DNA from: CAZGBT01 sp964524025
GTDB taxonomy: Archaea; Aenigmatarchaeota; Aenigmatarchaeia; CG10238-14; EX4484-224
NCBI GenBank assembly: GCA_964524025.1
Contig: CAZGBT010000012.1
Coordinates: 1 to 24,932, forward strand
Reading direction: 5' to 3'
Length of the DNA: 24,932 nucleotides
Shown: piece after piece, positions 1-7,585 of the stretch
How positions within the stretch are numbered: the first letter of the stretch is position 1
Layout of the letters: each line of letters opens with the position of its first letter
Translations under genes and position numbers: made by a program
The notes under the pieces: model-generated
The model's input: the letters and a program-made list of their open reading frames with translations, nothing else
Told to the model about the DNA's origin: nothing
The model's database searches: none

Positions 1-2
1 TT

Positions 3-458
3 TATTTTGCAAGAGTTTTCAAAAGAGATAGAAAAATGGTAATACCTTGCATTTTGGCAATTCTATTATTCGTTTTGCATCCCATAGGTAGAAAAGTCTG
101 GTTCTACTCGCTATTCTGGACAATTCCAATTTTTATAGCAACTTATAAGAAAAAGCACGATATTTTATTCAAACATAAATTCTTGGTACTCTATGCTTAC
201 TCTCTTGGCGCGGCTTTTGTAGATCATGCAGTAGGAAGCGTTATGTATTTATATTTCCTGAATATCCCTGCAAAATTTTGGATTCAAGCGATTCCGTTAA
301 CCATAGTAGAAAGGTTGTTAATAGCATTTGGTATAATGGTAAGTTATTTAAGCATTACTGCTTGTTTAAAAAGCATAGCTGAACTTGCAATCCCAACTGC
401 ATTAATTATAAAGGAAAAAAGGAAAATTAAGGTTGGTATACATGAAAGGGGTAGATAG
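3..458 (+). CDS. Small integral membrane protein, 5' end cut by window
   Basis: The frame is open from base 3 to the TAG at 456-458. The ATG at 36 is an internal candidate start, but residues before it (ending FKRDRK) read as protein, so I treat the gene as running in from the left edge. The visible part has about four hydrophobic segments with short charged loops, including a run beginning CILAILLFVLHP, a middle segment with LGAAFVDHAVGSVMYLYF and a last one around LLIAFGIMVSYLSI, and ends in a basic tail (KEKRKIKVGIHERGR). It is an inner-membrane protein of unknown function; the fold vaguely recalls ECF-transporter S components, but nothing diagnostic is visible. Its last 17 bases overlap the start of glyA, suggesting cotranscription. 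Confidence 0.6.
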   Translation, partial: YFARVFKRDRKMVIPCILAILLFVLHPIGRKVWFYSLFWTIPIFIATYKKKHDILFKHKFLVLYAYSLGAAFVDHAVGSVMYLYFLNIPAKFWIQAIPLTIVERLLIAFGIMVSYLSITACLKSIAELAIPTALIIKEKRKIKVGIHERGR

Positions 459-1689
459 AGTTTTCGAGATAGTAAGCAAGCATAACAAATGGAGAAGGCA
501 GGAATGTTTAAACATGATAGCAAGCGAAAACGTAATGTCGCCTCTGGCCGAAAAGTTTTTTGTATCTGATTTTGAAGGAAGATATAACGAGCATGATGTA
601 GAAGCTCATTACCAAGGCACTAAATATTCTTTAGAAATAGAAAAGTTTACGAACGAAATTTTTGGGGAAAGGTTTAACACAAAATTCGTTGATTGCAGAC
701 CTATAGCAGGAGCTATTGCAAACTTGTGCGTTTATCATGCCTTGTTAAAAGCTGGTGATGTATTCATATGCCCAGGCCTAGTTTACGGAGCACACGTTTC
801 TTCAACTCGCTACGGAATAGCTGGTGTAAAGGGTTTAATAAGCGTAGATGCATTCTTTGATGTTGAAAGGTTTAGGTTAGATGTTGATAAAACTGTTCAG
901 CTAGCCGAAAAGGTCAAACCAAAACTTATAATGTTAGGAAGGTCTATGTTCCTATTTCCAGAACCTATAAAAGAGTTAAGAAATGCTTTGGGTGATATCT
1001 GGATAGTTTACGATGCTGCACATGTTTTTGGATTAATCTATGGAAAGCAGTTCCAACAACCTTTAGAAGAAGGCGCTGATATAATAACGGCAAGCACTCA
1101 CAAAACATTCCCTGGGCCACAAGGCGGAATTATAATAGCAAGAAACGATTTGGAAGAAAAGATATGGAATAAAATCCAAAGGGCTATTTTTCCTGGAATA
1201 ATAAGCAACCATCATATCCATAGATTACCATCTTTAGCTATTACAGCATTAGAAATGAACGAATTTGGCGAAGCTTATGCAAAGCAAATCATTAAGAATG
1301 CAAAAGCTTTTGCTCAAGCTATGTTCGAAAGAGGGTTTAAAGTTTTGTGCGAGCCTTATGGTTTTACAGAATCTCATCAAGTTTTAATAGATGTAAGAGA
1401 ATTTGGTGGTGGAAAACCAGTTGCTGAGCTTATGGAAAAGGCTAACATAATAATAAATAAAATGGCATTACCTTGGGATAGAGATATAGACGCTACTCGA
1501 AACCCTTCTGGAATTAGAATTGGCTTGCAAGAATTAACAAGATTTGGAATGAAACAGAAAGAGATGGAAGAAGTTGCGGAGTTTTATAAAAGAGTTCTAA
1601 TAGATAAAGAAGATCCAGAGAAAGTAAAGGAAGATGTTATAGAATTTAGAAAAAACTTTTTAGAAGTTCATTATTGTTTTAAAACTTAA
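442..1689 (+). CDS. glyA: Serine hydroxymethyltransferase, archaeal type
   Basis: PLP enzyme interconverting serine and glycine with transfer of a one-carbon unit to a tetrahydropterin carrier; cytoplasmic. The 415-residue product has the family order: MIASEN near residue 25, DAAHVFGLI near 191 (cofactor Asp and His), and the PLP lysine in STHKTFPGPQGG (Lys about 221). The blocks FPGIISNHHIH, FGEAYAKQIIKNAKAFAQAM and FTESHQVLID are typical of archaeal SHMT. The usual YAEGxPGxRYY segment is changed to RYNEHDVEAHYQGTKY. An in-frame TTG at 433 would add three residues, but the ATG at 442 follows a purine-rich stretch and is preferred. It overlaps the upstream gene by 17 bases. Its stop codon overlaps the stop of the convergent MNT gene by two bases. 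Confidence 0.93.
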   Translation: MKGVDRVFEIVSKHNKWRRQECLNMIASENVMSPLAEKFFVSDFEGRYNEHDVEAHYQGTKYSLEIEKFTNEIFGERFNTKFVDCRPIAGAIANLCVYHALLKAGDVFICPGLVYGAHVSSTRYGIAGVKGLISVDAFFDVERFRLDVDKTVQLAEKVKPKLIMLGRSMFLFPEPIKELRNALGDIWIVYDAAHVFGLIYGKQFQQPLEEGADIITASTHKTFPGPQGGIIIARNDLEEKIWNKIQRAIFPGIISNHHIHRLPSLAITALEMNEFGEAYAKQIIKNAKAFAQAMFERGFKVLCEPYGFTESHQVLIDVREFGGGKPVAELMEKANIIINKMALPWDRDIDATRNPSGIRIGLQELTRFGMKQKEMEEVAEFYKRVLIDKEDPEKVKEDVIEFRKNFLEVHYCFKT

Positions 1690-2051
1690 ATTTCCTCAAA
1701 AACATCGATAAACTTTTTATACCAGTTTTCGTAAATCTCTGGTGTTACTAAATGTATATCTAAGGGCGCAAAATAATCTTTAATTTCCTCTTTTATTTTT
1801 AACCTAATCTTAGCAAGCTCCTCTACAGACATCTTTACTTTCTTACTTATTATCAGAACGTCTAAATCACTTAATGGGCCAAAATTTTTCCTTACCACAG
1901 AGCCAAAAGCCAACACTTTTAGATGCTTATCTGAAAGTACCTTTTTTGCTATCTCTTTTATTTTTCTGCAAACTTTCTTATAGTTCTTAAAATACTTATT
2001 TCTCCTTCTTGCGGTTTCCATTGCTAGATCGATTGGCTTAGCTCTTTGCAT
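1686..2051 (-). CDS. MNT-domain nucleotidyltransferase (HEPN partner)
   Basis: A 121-residue protein of the minimal nucleotidyltransferase family. The signature is FGSVVRKNFGPLSDLDVLII: Gly-Ser, then the Asp-x-Asp metal ligands about ten residues later. Members transfer NMP, often onto a partner HEPN toxin or a target RNA/protein; the target here is unknown. The N-terminal third is basic (ARRRNKYFKNYKKVCRKIK). The ATG at 2051 lies 14 bases inside the upstream HEPN gene, so the two are translationally coupled, the standard MNT/HEPN toxin-antitoxin layout. It is the last gene of the minus-strand operon and converges on glyA. Confidence 0.85.
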   Translation of the reverse strand: MQRAKPIDLAMETARRRNKYFKNYKKVCRKIKEIAKKVLSDKHLKVLAFGSVVRKNFGPLSDLDVLIISKKVKMSVEELAKIRLKIKEEIKDYFAPLDIHLVTPEIYENWYKKFIDVFEEI

Positions 2052-2421
2052 GCTTTTCTATGAGTTTAAAAGCATTCTTTACAAAACTCACGAGTTTATT
2101 AGCAGTTTCTTTAGAATAAGGTATTGGAAAATAACGACTAGCAAGATAAGAAAGTTCTAACTCTTCTATAATTTTTCTTTTCTTAAGTAATCTTTTGCTT
2201 AAAGTAGGACTAAGTTTTTTAATTTCAGCCAATAATTCAGAGATCCTATGTGTCTTAGAGAAATAACCTATCTTTTTTGCAAGGAATGCTTTTAGTTTGA
2301 GTTGCAAAGCTTGTTCAGCATGGAAAGATGCCAGGTCAAAAAAGCCCTTTCTCAAATCGTCTTCGGCTTCTTTTAAAAACTTATTCGCTCTTTCCTCAAG
2401 CATTTCTTCAACTTCTTTCAT
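2038..2421 (-). CDS. HEPN-domain protein
   Basis: A 127-residue all-helical protein. Visible HEPN features: the N-terminal helix RANKFLKEAEDDL, the core FFDLASFHAEQALQLKLKAFLAKKIG (residues about 27-52), the KTHRISELL segment with His 58, and the late SYLASRYFP motif (Arg 96). Many HEPN RNases carry R-x4-6-H; no His follows Arg 96 within that distance, so nuclease activity is doubtful and it may act as a binding or modification partner of the MNT protein, which follows with a 14-base overlap. It begins 4 bases after the arginase-fold gene stop. A second in-frame ATG at 2403 is possible. Family assignment is solid; function (toxin-antitoxin or phage defence) is inference. Confidence 0.83.
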   Translation of the reverse strand: MKEVEEMLEERANKFLKEAEDDLRKGFFDLASFHAEQALQLKLKAFLAKKIGYFSKTHRISELLAEIKKLSPTLSKRLLKKRKIIEELELSYLASRYFPIPYSKETANKLVSFVKNAFKLIEKHAKS

Positions 2422-2425
2422 AAAT

Positions 2426-3238
2426 TTACTTTCCCTTCTTACTTCTTATTTTGTAAATAAGCTGAAGGATTACAGCAGAAGTTAAAAACAAGGTTTTCTC
2501 ATCATCAAGAAAACAACAAACATCACATCCTACTATATTACCTCTAATCGAAGAAATTATCTTTTTAAATGAATCAAAAGTTAAACCAGCTGGTTCTGGG
2601 TGGAGCGTATTTGCTATTGAGGGGTCGAAAACATCCATATCAACAGATATATAAACTCTCCTCCCTTTCAACTTGCAAGTTTTAGAATAGCAAATCCCTT
2701 TTTTCTTCAAAAATAAAAATTCTTCTTCGCAGCAAGATCTTAAACCTAAAATAAAAGTTTTAATCTTAGTTTTTTCTAACAGCCTTCTAAGCCATGTTGC
2801 ATCGTTAAGGAATTTTGTTACTTTTATTTTTCTGGAAAAATTCAGTTTATAAATTTTTTCGTCTTCCAATTTTCTGAAATCGTAACTTGAGTAGCAGTCG
2901 GCATGCGCATCAAAAATTATCAAAGTATCAGGTTTGCATGCTTTTACAGAGAAAAAAGCAGGTAAATGACAAAAGTTTAAGCCAAACGGAATTTTTCCAT
3001 CTTTAACTATATTTTTAACTAGATTTTCTACTTCCTTCAATTTTTTCAAATTAATTATGCCTAAATCTGTAAATTTTACGTTTTCTAGCAAATTCACTCT
3101 CTTTTCCAAATCAAATGGCTGAATGTATTCAGAAGTTTCTCTTAAATTTTCTAAAATTTTTCTTGCATTTTTTCCCAAATTTATGCTATAAAAAACTATT
3201 TCAGAATCCTTATAACCAAAATCGTATCCAAAAATCAT
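2426..3238 (-). CDS. Arginase/agmatinase-fold (ureohydrolase) family protein
   Basis: A 270-residue protein of the ureohydrolase superfamily, whose members cleave amidino groups (arginase, agmatinase, formimidoylglutamase) with a binuclear Mn site. Two metal motifs are clear: IIFDAHADC (DAHxD) and SVDMDVFDPSIA (SxDxDxxDP), followed by HPEPAGL in place of the usual PEPGGL. The first motif, normally GGDHS, is degenerate: GLNFCHLPAFF keeps a candidate His but not the Gly-Gly-Asp. About ten Cys residues are present, which is many. Start: the ATG at 3238 forms an ATGA overlap with the upstream nuclease stop and is preferred to a codon 18 bases upstream. The substrate cannot be read from sequence; agmatinase is one possibility. 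Confidence 0.8.
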   Translation of the reverse strand: MIFGYDFGYKDSEIVFYSINLGKNARKILENLRETSEYIQPFDLEKRVNLLENVKFTDLGIINLKKLKEVENLVKNIVKDGKIPFGLNFCHLPAFFSVKACKPDTLIIFDAHADCYSSYDFRKLEDEKIYKLNFSRKIKVTKFLNDATWLRRLLEKTKIKTFILGLRSCCEEEFLFLKKKGICYSKTCKLKGRRVYISVDMDVFDPSIANTLHPEPAGLTFDSFKKIISSIRGNIVGCDVCCFLDDEKTLFLTSAVILQLIYKIRSKKGK

Positions 3239-3642
3239 AATTTTAAAGTAACCCAATCGACTCTTTTTCTTTCAACAGCCTCCTTAATTTTTTTCTCTAT
3301 TCTTGATAATTTGCCAGAGCCTTTTTTAACTTCCATAAAAACTATTCTTATATTACCTTCACCTTCATCCTTAACTCTTGTATAACCATCAAAAATTATG
3401 TAATCTACAGGATTTCCAATAAACCTAGCATCAGCAGGGTTAAAAGGAAATTCTGGTAAAATAGTAACTAATTGCTCTGCAATTTTTCCTTTAATAACAG
3501 CCCTGCTCCTTTCCAGAATTTTTTTCTTAACTTTGCTTAATTCTTCCTCAACCTTTTTTCTGACTAAAAAGTTAAGGAATATTTTAAAGATAAAAGATGC
3601 AACTAAAACTCCTAAAATAAAGCAAAAAATTTCTGCTATCAT
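3235..3642 (-). CDS. Membrane-anchored endonuclease related to archaeal Holliday junction resolvase
   Basis: A 135-residue protein with one N-terminal transmembrane segment (MIAEIFCFILGVLVASFIFKIFLNFLV), a basic coiled-coil-like linker (RKKVEEELSKVKKKILERSRAVIKGK) and a PD-(D/E)xK-like domain: Glu in KIAEQL, Asp in NPVDYIIFDG, and the E-x-K pair in FMEVKKG. This matches the family of predicted anchored or secreted endonucleases distantly related to archaeal Holliday junction resolvase. The start is the ATG at 3642, not the TTG at 3651. It is the first gene of the minus-strand operon with the arginase-fold, HEPN and MNT genes, behind a TATA box at 3664-3671. Biological role unknown; the topology (domain inside or outside) cannot be settled from sequence. 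Confidence 0.78.
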   Translation of the reverse strand: MIAEIFCFILGVLVASFIFKIFLNFLVRKKVEEELSKVKKKILERSRAVIKGKIAEQLVTILPEFPFNPADARFIGNPVDYIIFDGYTRVKDEGEGNIRIVFMEVKKGSGKLSRIEKKIKEAVERKRVDWVTLKL

Positions 3643-3651
3643 TAATAACAA

Positions 3652-3659
3652 TTAAAAAT
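3652..3659 (+). promoter_or_regulatory. TATA box of the lamin-tail protein/flippase operon
   Basis: TTAAAAAT lies 21 to 28 bases before the ATG at 3680, again the spacing of a leaderless archaeal promoter. It sits beside the divergent TATA box in a 37-base intergenic region. Confidence 0.4.
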
Positions 3660-3663
3660 ACCC

Positions 3664-3671
3664 ATTTTAAA
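3664..3671 (-). promoter_or_regulatory. TATA box of the minus-strand operon
   Basis: Read on the minus strand this is TTTAAAAT, 22 to 29 bases before the ATG at 3642. That spacing fits an archaeal promoter giving a leaderless transcript that starts at or next to the ATG. Inferred from motif and spacing only. Confidence 0.45.
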
Positions 3672-3679
3672 TTCAATAG

Positions 3680-5593
3680 ATGAAAAAAATTTTGATATTT
3701 ATTTTCTTTCTCTTAATGCTACCAAAAATTTCTACTGCTCAAGTAATTTTGAACGAAATTTTAATAGATTCGCCTTATATTCGAGACGAATATGGAGAGT
3801 GGATAGAATTGTTCAACAACGGAAGCATTTCGGTTGAACTAGCTAACTGGAAAATTGGAGATAACCAAGATAATTTTACCTTACCTAATATAACTTTAGA
3901 ACCTAAAGAGTTTCTAGTTTTAGCTTATAACAAAAGTTTTGTAAACGTAAGCGATTGCATCGAGTATGGAAGTAAGGCAAAAAACCTAAAGCTTGCTAAT
4001 GGCGGTGATGCAGTATATCTATTCGATGAAAGTGGAAGACTTATAGATAAGTATGAATGGAATTCTTCTAAAGAGAATATATCTCAGGGAAGATACCCAG
4101 ATGGCTTAGAATGGAACAAAAAATTATTACCAACTCCTGGAAAACCAAATAAACTTTTCAGGAATGTAAAAATAGAAGTTCGCCTAGACAATATAATACC
4201 CTTAGGAGTTGAGCAAAAAATTTTTAGAATAACTATAGAAAAGGAAAATTGCAGTATTAAAGATTATGTTTTTGTTAGGTATAACATAAGTTTTGATAAT
4301 GAAACTATAAAAAGTAACTTTGAGAAAGAAGTTGGTTGCAGAGCATATGCAGAAAGTTGGATACCAGAAAGAGAAGGAATTTATCTAATATGCGCAGAAA
4401 TAGCAAATACAAGCGTTAAAGAAGCTTGGAAATTCGATAATTATGTTTGTAAGAATATAACTGTAGTTAGAATTTTAAGCATTCTAGAAAAACCCGATTC
4501 GGCTAGATTTGGCGATCTCAAATTCATTAAAATAGTTTTTAATACAAGCTATTACAAAGAAGAAAAAATCAGGTTTTTGGTTTATGGAAAAAGAAAAAGG
4601 GTTGTTTCAGACCTTAAGTTTAAAAAAATAACTAAATTTGCAGATTGTTCTGGAGATTTAAGCGTTGAAAGTAATGTAACCAAAAATAAAACATACTTCT
4701 TTTCCATTCCTTTCTTCATTTATCCAAACTGCGACAATTACTATAAAGAAGGTACTTATGAAATTGCATTAAGAGTTTGCAGACCAGCATGGGAAAAATT
4801 TTTAGAGTATACTTTTAAACTTAAGATAAGCGGAAAAAACGAAAAGTTATGTCCTAAGCAAGAAATAAAAACTATAGTAAAATTTGTAAAAGAAAATGTA
4901 AGCATAAAGAAAGAATGTTGCAAGGTTTTTTATTTCGATAAAGAAGTTAGAGTTGGCGATGAGTTAAACATTATAGTAATGCTCCAAAATTTGCAAGAAA
5001 AACAAAAGAATTTCACCATTTACTCTTACGTCTTTAAAGGAAGAAAATTGTTTTCTGAAGGTTTAAGAAATGGAAAATGGAAAAAAGGATGGGATGCAAA
5101 CAAGCAAATTATTTCTCTTAGCAAGGGTGAGAAAAAAACTGTAGTTCTTACTAATAGGATAAAAGAAAGTGTTAAGCCTGGTAAGTATAAGCTTAGGATA
5201 AGAATTAAAGGTGTTAAAGATTTTACTTTTCCCATAACAGTTCTTCCAGCTGCAAATGTAAGCTTAAAATGCAAACTTGAAAACAAAACTTTAGGGCTTG
5301 AAATTAAAAATAATGGAGAAAGGATTAAGGTTGTTTTGGTAGCAATCTTTCACAACAAAACTTTTCCATTAATTTTAGAAAAAAATAATAAAACCACGCT
5401 GAATTTTAAAGTTTTAAAGAAAAATTCATTTACGCTTTTATATAAGGATAAGATGTTAGATTCTTGCTATTACGAAATTTCAGAAGGAAAAGCTAAAATG
5501 TTTAAAAGGATTACAGGAAGGTTTGCTTCAAGACCTTTCTTTAATTTCTTCTCAAGAATAGTAAGGATTTTAAGAAGCATATTAGGATTATGA
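3680..5593 (+). CDS. Secreted lamin-tail-domain (LTD) surface protein
   Basis: A 637-residue exported protein. Residues 1-20 form a signal peptide (MKKILIFIFFLLML..ISTA), cleaved probably before Gln 21. Residues about 21-155 are a lamin tail domain: VILNEILID, EYGEWIELFNNG, LANWKIGD, LEPKEFLVLAYN, GDAVYLFD, a typical prokaryotic LTD order. The rest is beta-rich, Ig-like or CARDB-like repeats with many paired Cys, then a basic amphipathic C-terminus (FFSRIVRILRSILGL) without a clear transmembrane helix. By eye it carries about 21 N-x-S/T sequons, far more than expected by chance, so it is probably an N-glycosylated cell-surface protein. LTDs are thought to bind surfaces or nucleic acid; the ligand here is unknown. 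The stop overlaps the flippase start as ATGA. Confidence 0.82.
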   Translation: MKKILIFIFFLLMLPKISTAQVILNEILIDSPYIRDEYGEWIELFNNGSISVELANWKIGDNQDNFTLPNITLEPKEFLVLAYNKSFVNVSDCIEYGSKAKNLKLANGGDAVYLFDESGRLIDKYEWNSSKENISQGRYPDGLEWNKKLLPTPGKPNKLFRNVKIEVRLDNIIPLGVEQKIFRITIEKENCSIKDYVFVRYNISFDNETIKSNFEKEVGCRAYAESWIPEREGIYLICAEIANTSVKEAWKFDNYVCKNITVVRILSILEKPDSARFGDLKFIKIVFNTSYYKEEKIRFLVYGKRKRVVSDLKFKKITKFADCSGDLSVESNVTKNKTYFFSIPFFIYPNCDNYYKEGTYEIALRVCRPAWEKFLEYTFKLKISGKNEKLCPKQEIKTIVKFVKENVSIKKECCKVFYFDKEVRVGDELNIIVMLQNLQEKQKNFTIYSYVFKGRKLFSEGLRNGKWKKGWDANKQIISLSKGEKKTVVLTNRIKESVKPGKYKLRIRIKGVKDFTFPITVLPAANVSLKCKLENKTLGLEIKNNGERIKVVLVAIFHNKTFPLILEKNNKTTLNFKVLKKNSFTLLYKDKMLDSCYYEISEGKAKMFKRITGRFASRPFFNFFSRIVRILRSILGL

Positions 5594-7065
5594 GAGTTGC
5601 AGAAAAAGCTATTAGCAATACCGTATATCTCTTTATGCAATGGATAATAGTCACATTTTTCTCTTTCATTTACTGGCTTATAGCAGGAAAATTATTACTT
5701 CCTTCTGATTACGGAAAAGTTAGTACAGCATTCCAACTAATAAACCTTATTAATTTATTAACAGCTTTTGGGTTAGGAGGAACCATTTCTAAACTAGTAC
5801 CTGTTTATGCTTCTAAAAAAGAATTTGGAAAGATAAGCTCGTTAGTTAGAAATTGCTTAAAATTTAGTTTTACAGCAGCTTTTTTGGCAGGAATTTTATT
5901 CCTTTTATCTTATCCCTTTACTTCACCTTATCTAAAATTGGATTTTTTCACCTACTTTCTAATTTTTCTCGGCATCTTATCTGCTAGAATTCATTCAATT
6001 TTTTCGATAACTTGGTATGGTTTGCAAAGAATGGATAAAATGGCAAAAGTTTCGTTTGCAATTCAGCTTATAAAAGTAATAAGTAGCGCTATGCTAATTT
6101 ACTTAGGCCTTAAACATTTTGGCCCAATAGCTGCTTTAGTTTTTTGCTTTCTTGCAGGAATTTTACTTTATTTTAACCCATCTTTTATAGAAAAGCCGAA
6201 GAAGATAAATTTCAAAAGAATTTTAAAAGAGTTATCTTTTCCTATATACCTCGGAGCTTTAGGCTGGATTTTAGTTGGAAATACCCAATACATAATCCTA
6301 ACTATTTTAAAAAGTGTAAAGGAGACAGGAATTTATTCCCTAGCTTTTACAATTTGTAGCCAACTGGCAATAATCCCTATGACTTTTTCACGAGCTTTGT
6401 TCCCACTTATATCGATCTTATCAGAAAAAAAGCAAAAAGAGACACAATCAAAACTTTTAACTTATGCCTTAAAGTATAGCTTATTAATAGGTTTACCTTC
6501 TATTGCAATACTTTACTTTTTCAGGAATTTCATAGTTTTGTTTATGGCTAGGAAAGAATACTTAGAAGCTTCTAGATATTTTGCACTATTAGCACCTTCA
6601 GCTCTTACTTTTGGCATAGCTAATTTGCTTTGCGTAAATTTGCTTGCATTAGGATACCCAAAAGTCTTTAGGAATCTTCGCATTTTTATTGCAATCCTCT
6701 ATTTCCTAACAGCTTTAACCTTTACCCATTTTTATGCTGGTATGGGCCTGGCAATTTCTTATGCACTCCTTTCCCTTATATATTTCTTCAGTTCATTTTA
6801 CCTGGTTAATAAAAAGGTAAGAATAAAAATTGGAAAAATAAACTTAACAAAACTCCTACCAATTTTTATTATCTTTTCCTTCCTTCTCTTTTTAATAGAT
6901 CAAGCAAAATTAAACATCATTTTAAAATTCTTGCTCTTTCTAGCTTCTTCTCTAGTTTATCTATTTTTATCTAAAACATTTGTTTTAACAAGAGAGGATG
7001 AAAGGGTACTAGAACTAATTGTTAAAAAGGCTAGGCAAAAATTTCTTAAGCTAAAACAAAAATAA
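5590..7065 (+). CDS. Polysaccharide flippase, Wzx/RfbX-like (MOP superfamily)
   Basis: A 491-residue multi-spanning membrane protein with about 14 hydrophobic helices. The N-terminus (AISNTVYLFMQWIIVTFFSFIYWLIAGKLLLPSDYGKVSTAFQLINLINLLTAFGLGGTISKLVPVY) is typical of polysaccharide-biosynthesis/oligosaccharide flippases: a helix, the DYG turn, then helix 2 with the LGG.GT motif and basic loop. Such proteins move lipid-linked oligosaccharides across the membrane. Its coupling (ATGA at 5590) to a sequon-rich secreted protein, and the glycan genes further right, support a role in surface glycosylation. The C-terminus is a basic cytoplasmic tail. Substrate unknown. Confidence 0.88.
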   Translation: MRVAEKAISNTVYLFMQWIIVTFFSFIYWLIAGKLLLPSDYGKVSTAFQLINLINLLTAFGLGGTISKLVPVYASKKEFGKISSLVRNCLKFSFTAAFLAGILFLLSYPFTSPYLKLDFFTYFLIFLGILSARIHSIFSITWYGLQRMDKMAKVSFAIQLIKVISSAMLIYLGLKHFGPIAALVFCFLAGILLYFNPSFIEKPKKINFKRILKELSFPIYLGALGWILVGNTQYIILTILKSVKETGIYSLAFTICSQLAIIPMTFSRALFPLISILSEKKQKETQSKLLTYALKYSLLIGLPSIAILYFFRNFIVLFMARKEYLEASRYFALLAPSALTFGIANLLCVNLLALGYPKVFRNLRIFIAILYFLTALTFTHFYAGMGLAISYALLSLIYFFSSFYLVNKKVRIKIGKINLTKLLPIFIIFSFLLFLIDQAKLNIILKFLLFLASSLVYLFLSKTFVLTREDERVLELIVKKARQKFLKLKQK

Positions 7066-7068
7066 ATA

Positions 7069-7179
7069 ATGCTTAAGAATTTACTAAAAAAATTGAAGAA
7101 AAAGAAGAAGAAAAAGAAAAGAAAGAAAAGTGAGGAAGAGCTGATTAAAGAAAGGCTTAGAGCTTTAGGTTATATTTAA
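7069..7179 (+). CDS. Short Lys-rich ORF with C-terminal LGYI motif
   Basis: ATG at 7069, three bases after the flippase stop; 36 codons to the TAA at 7177-7179. The product starts MLKNLLKKL, has a block of Lys/Arg, then SEEELIKERLRALGYI. The middle is encoded by a purine-only tract (7095-7130). No family is recognised. It could be a real basic peptide cotranscribed with the flippase, or the remnant of a longer protein. The reason to keep it is its C-terminus, which matches the ends of the next two proteins (RHH: IKRRLKKLGYL; CysD: MMAKLRALGYL). No recognisable ribosome-binding site precedes it. Confidence 0.4.
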   Translation: MLKNLLKKLKKKKKKKKRKKSEEELIKERLRALGYI

Positions 7180-7220
7180 TAGCAATTAGCGTTACTTAAG
7201 AAAGTAAATTAATTTTAATT

Positions 7221-7585
7221 ATGGAAAGGGTTACTATTAAAATTCCGAAAGAGCTTTACTTAAAGCTTAAAAAAATAATAAAAGGAACTGGATTTTCAAG
7301 CGTTACAGAATTTATAGTTTTTACTATGCGCGCTATAGCGATGGGTGGGAAAATTTCTAAAAAAGGAAAATATGCCAAAAAGGAAATTAANNNNNNNNNN
7401 NNNNNNNNNNNNNNNNNNNNNNNNNNNNNNNNNNNNNNNNNNNNNNNNNNNNNNNNNNNNNNNNNNNNNNNNNNNNNNNNNNNNNNNNNNTAGCGATGGG
7501 TGGGAAAATTTCTAAAAAAGGAAAATATGCCAAAAAGGAAATTAAAGAGATAAAAAGGAGATTAAAGAAACTAGGATACTTATAG
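7221..7585 (+). CDS. Ribbon-helix-helix (CopG-like) regulator, interrupted by a false assembly gap
   Basis: The N-terminus has the RHH pattern: strand VTIKIPKELY, helix LYLKLKKIIKG, turn GFSS, helix VTEFIVFTMRAIAMG. The gene is interrupted by 100 N at 7391-7490, but the 55 bases on each side are identical. Collapsing them joins the frame and gives a complete 69-residue protein ending KEIKEIKRRLKKLGYL with a TAG at 7583-7585. RHH proteins are dimeric DNA-binding regulators that recognise short palindromes. Two copies of ctcaaatttgag lie just downstream, one overlapping this stop codon and one in the first codons of cysD, so it probably controls cysDN (inference). The basic tail (GKISKKGKYAKKEIKEIKRR) may add DNA contacts or bind a partner. 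Confidence 0.8.
7336..7390 (+). repeat. Left copy of 55-bp duplicated contig end
   Basis: The 55 bases directly before the N run are identical to the 55 bases directly after it (7491-7545). An exact overlap of this length equals a common assembler k-mer, so it is an assembly artefact, not a biological repeat. Confidence 0.92.
7391..7490. other. 100-N scaffold gap, probably spurious
   Basis: Exactly 100 N, the conventional placeholder for a gap of unknown size. Because both sides carry the same 55 bases, the true distance is probably minus 55: the two contigs overlap and nothing is missing. Confidence 0.9.
7491..7545 (+). repeat. Right copy of 55-bp duplicated contig end
   Basis: Identical to 7336-7390. 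Removing one copy together with the N run restores the RHH reading frame. Confidence 0.92.
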
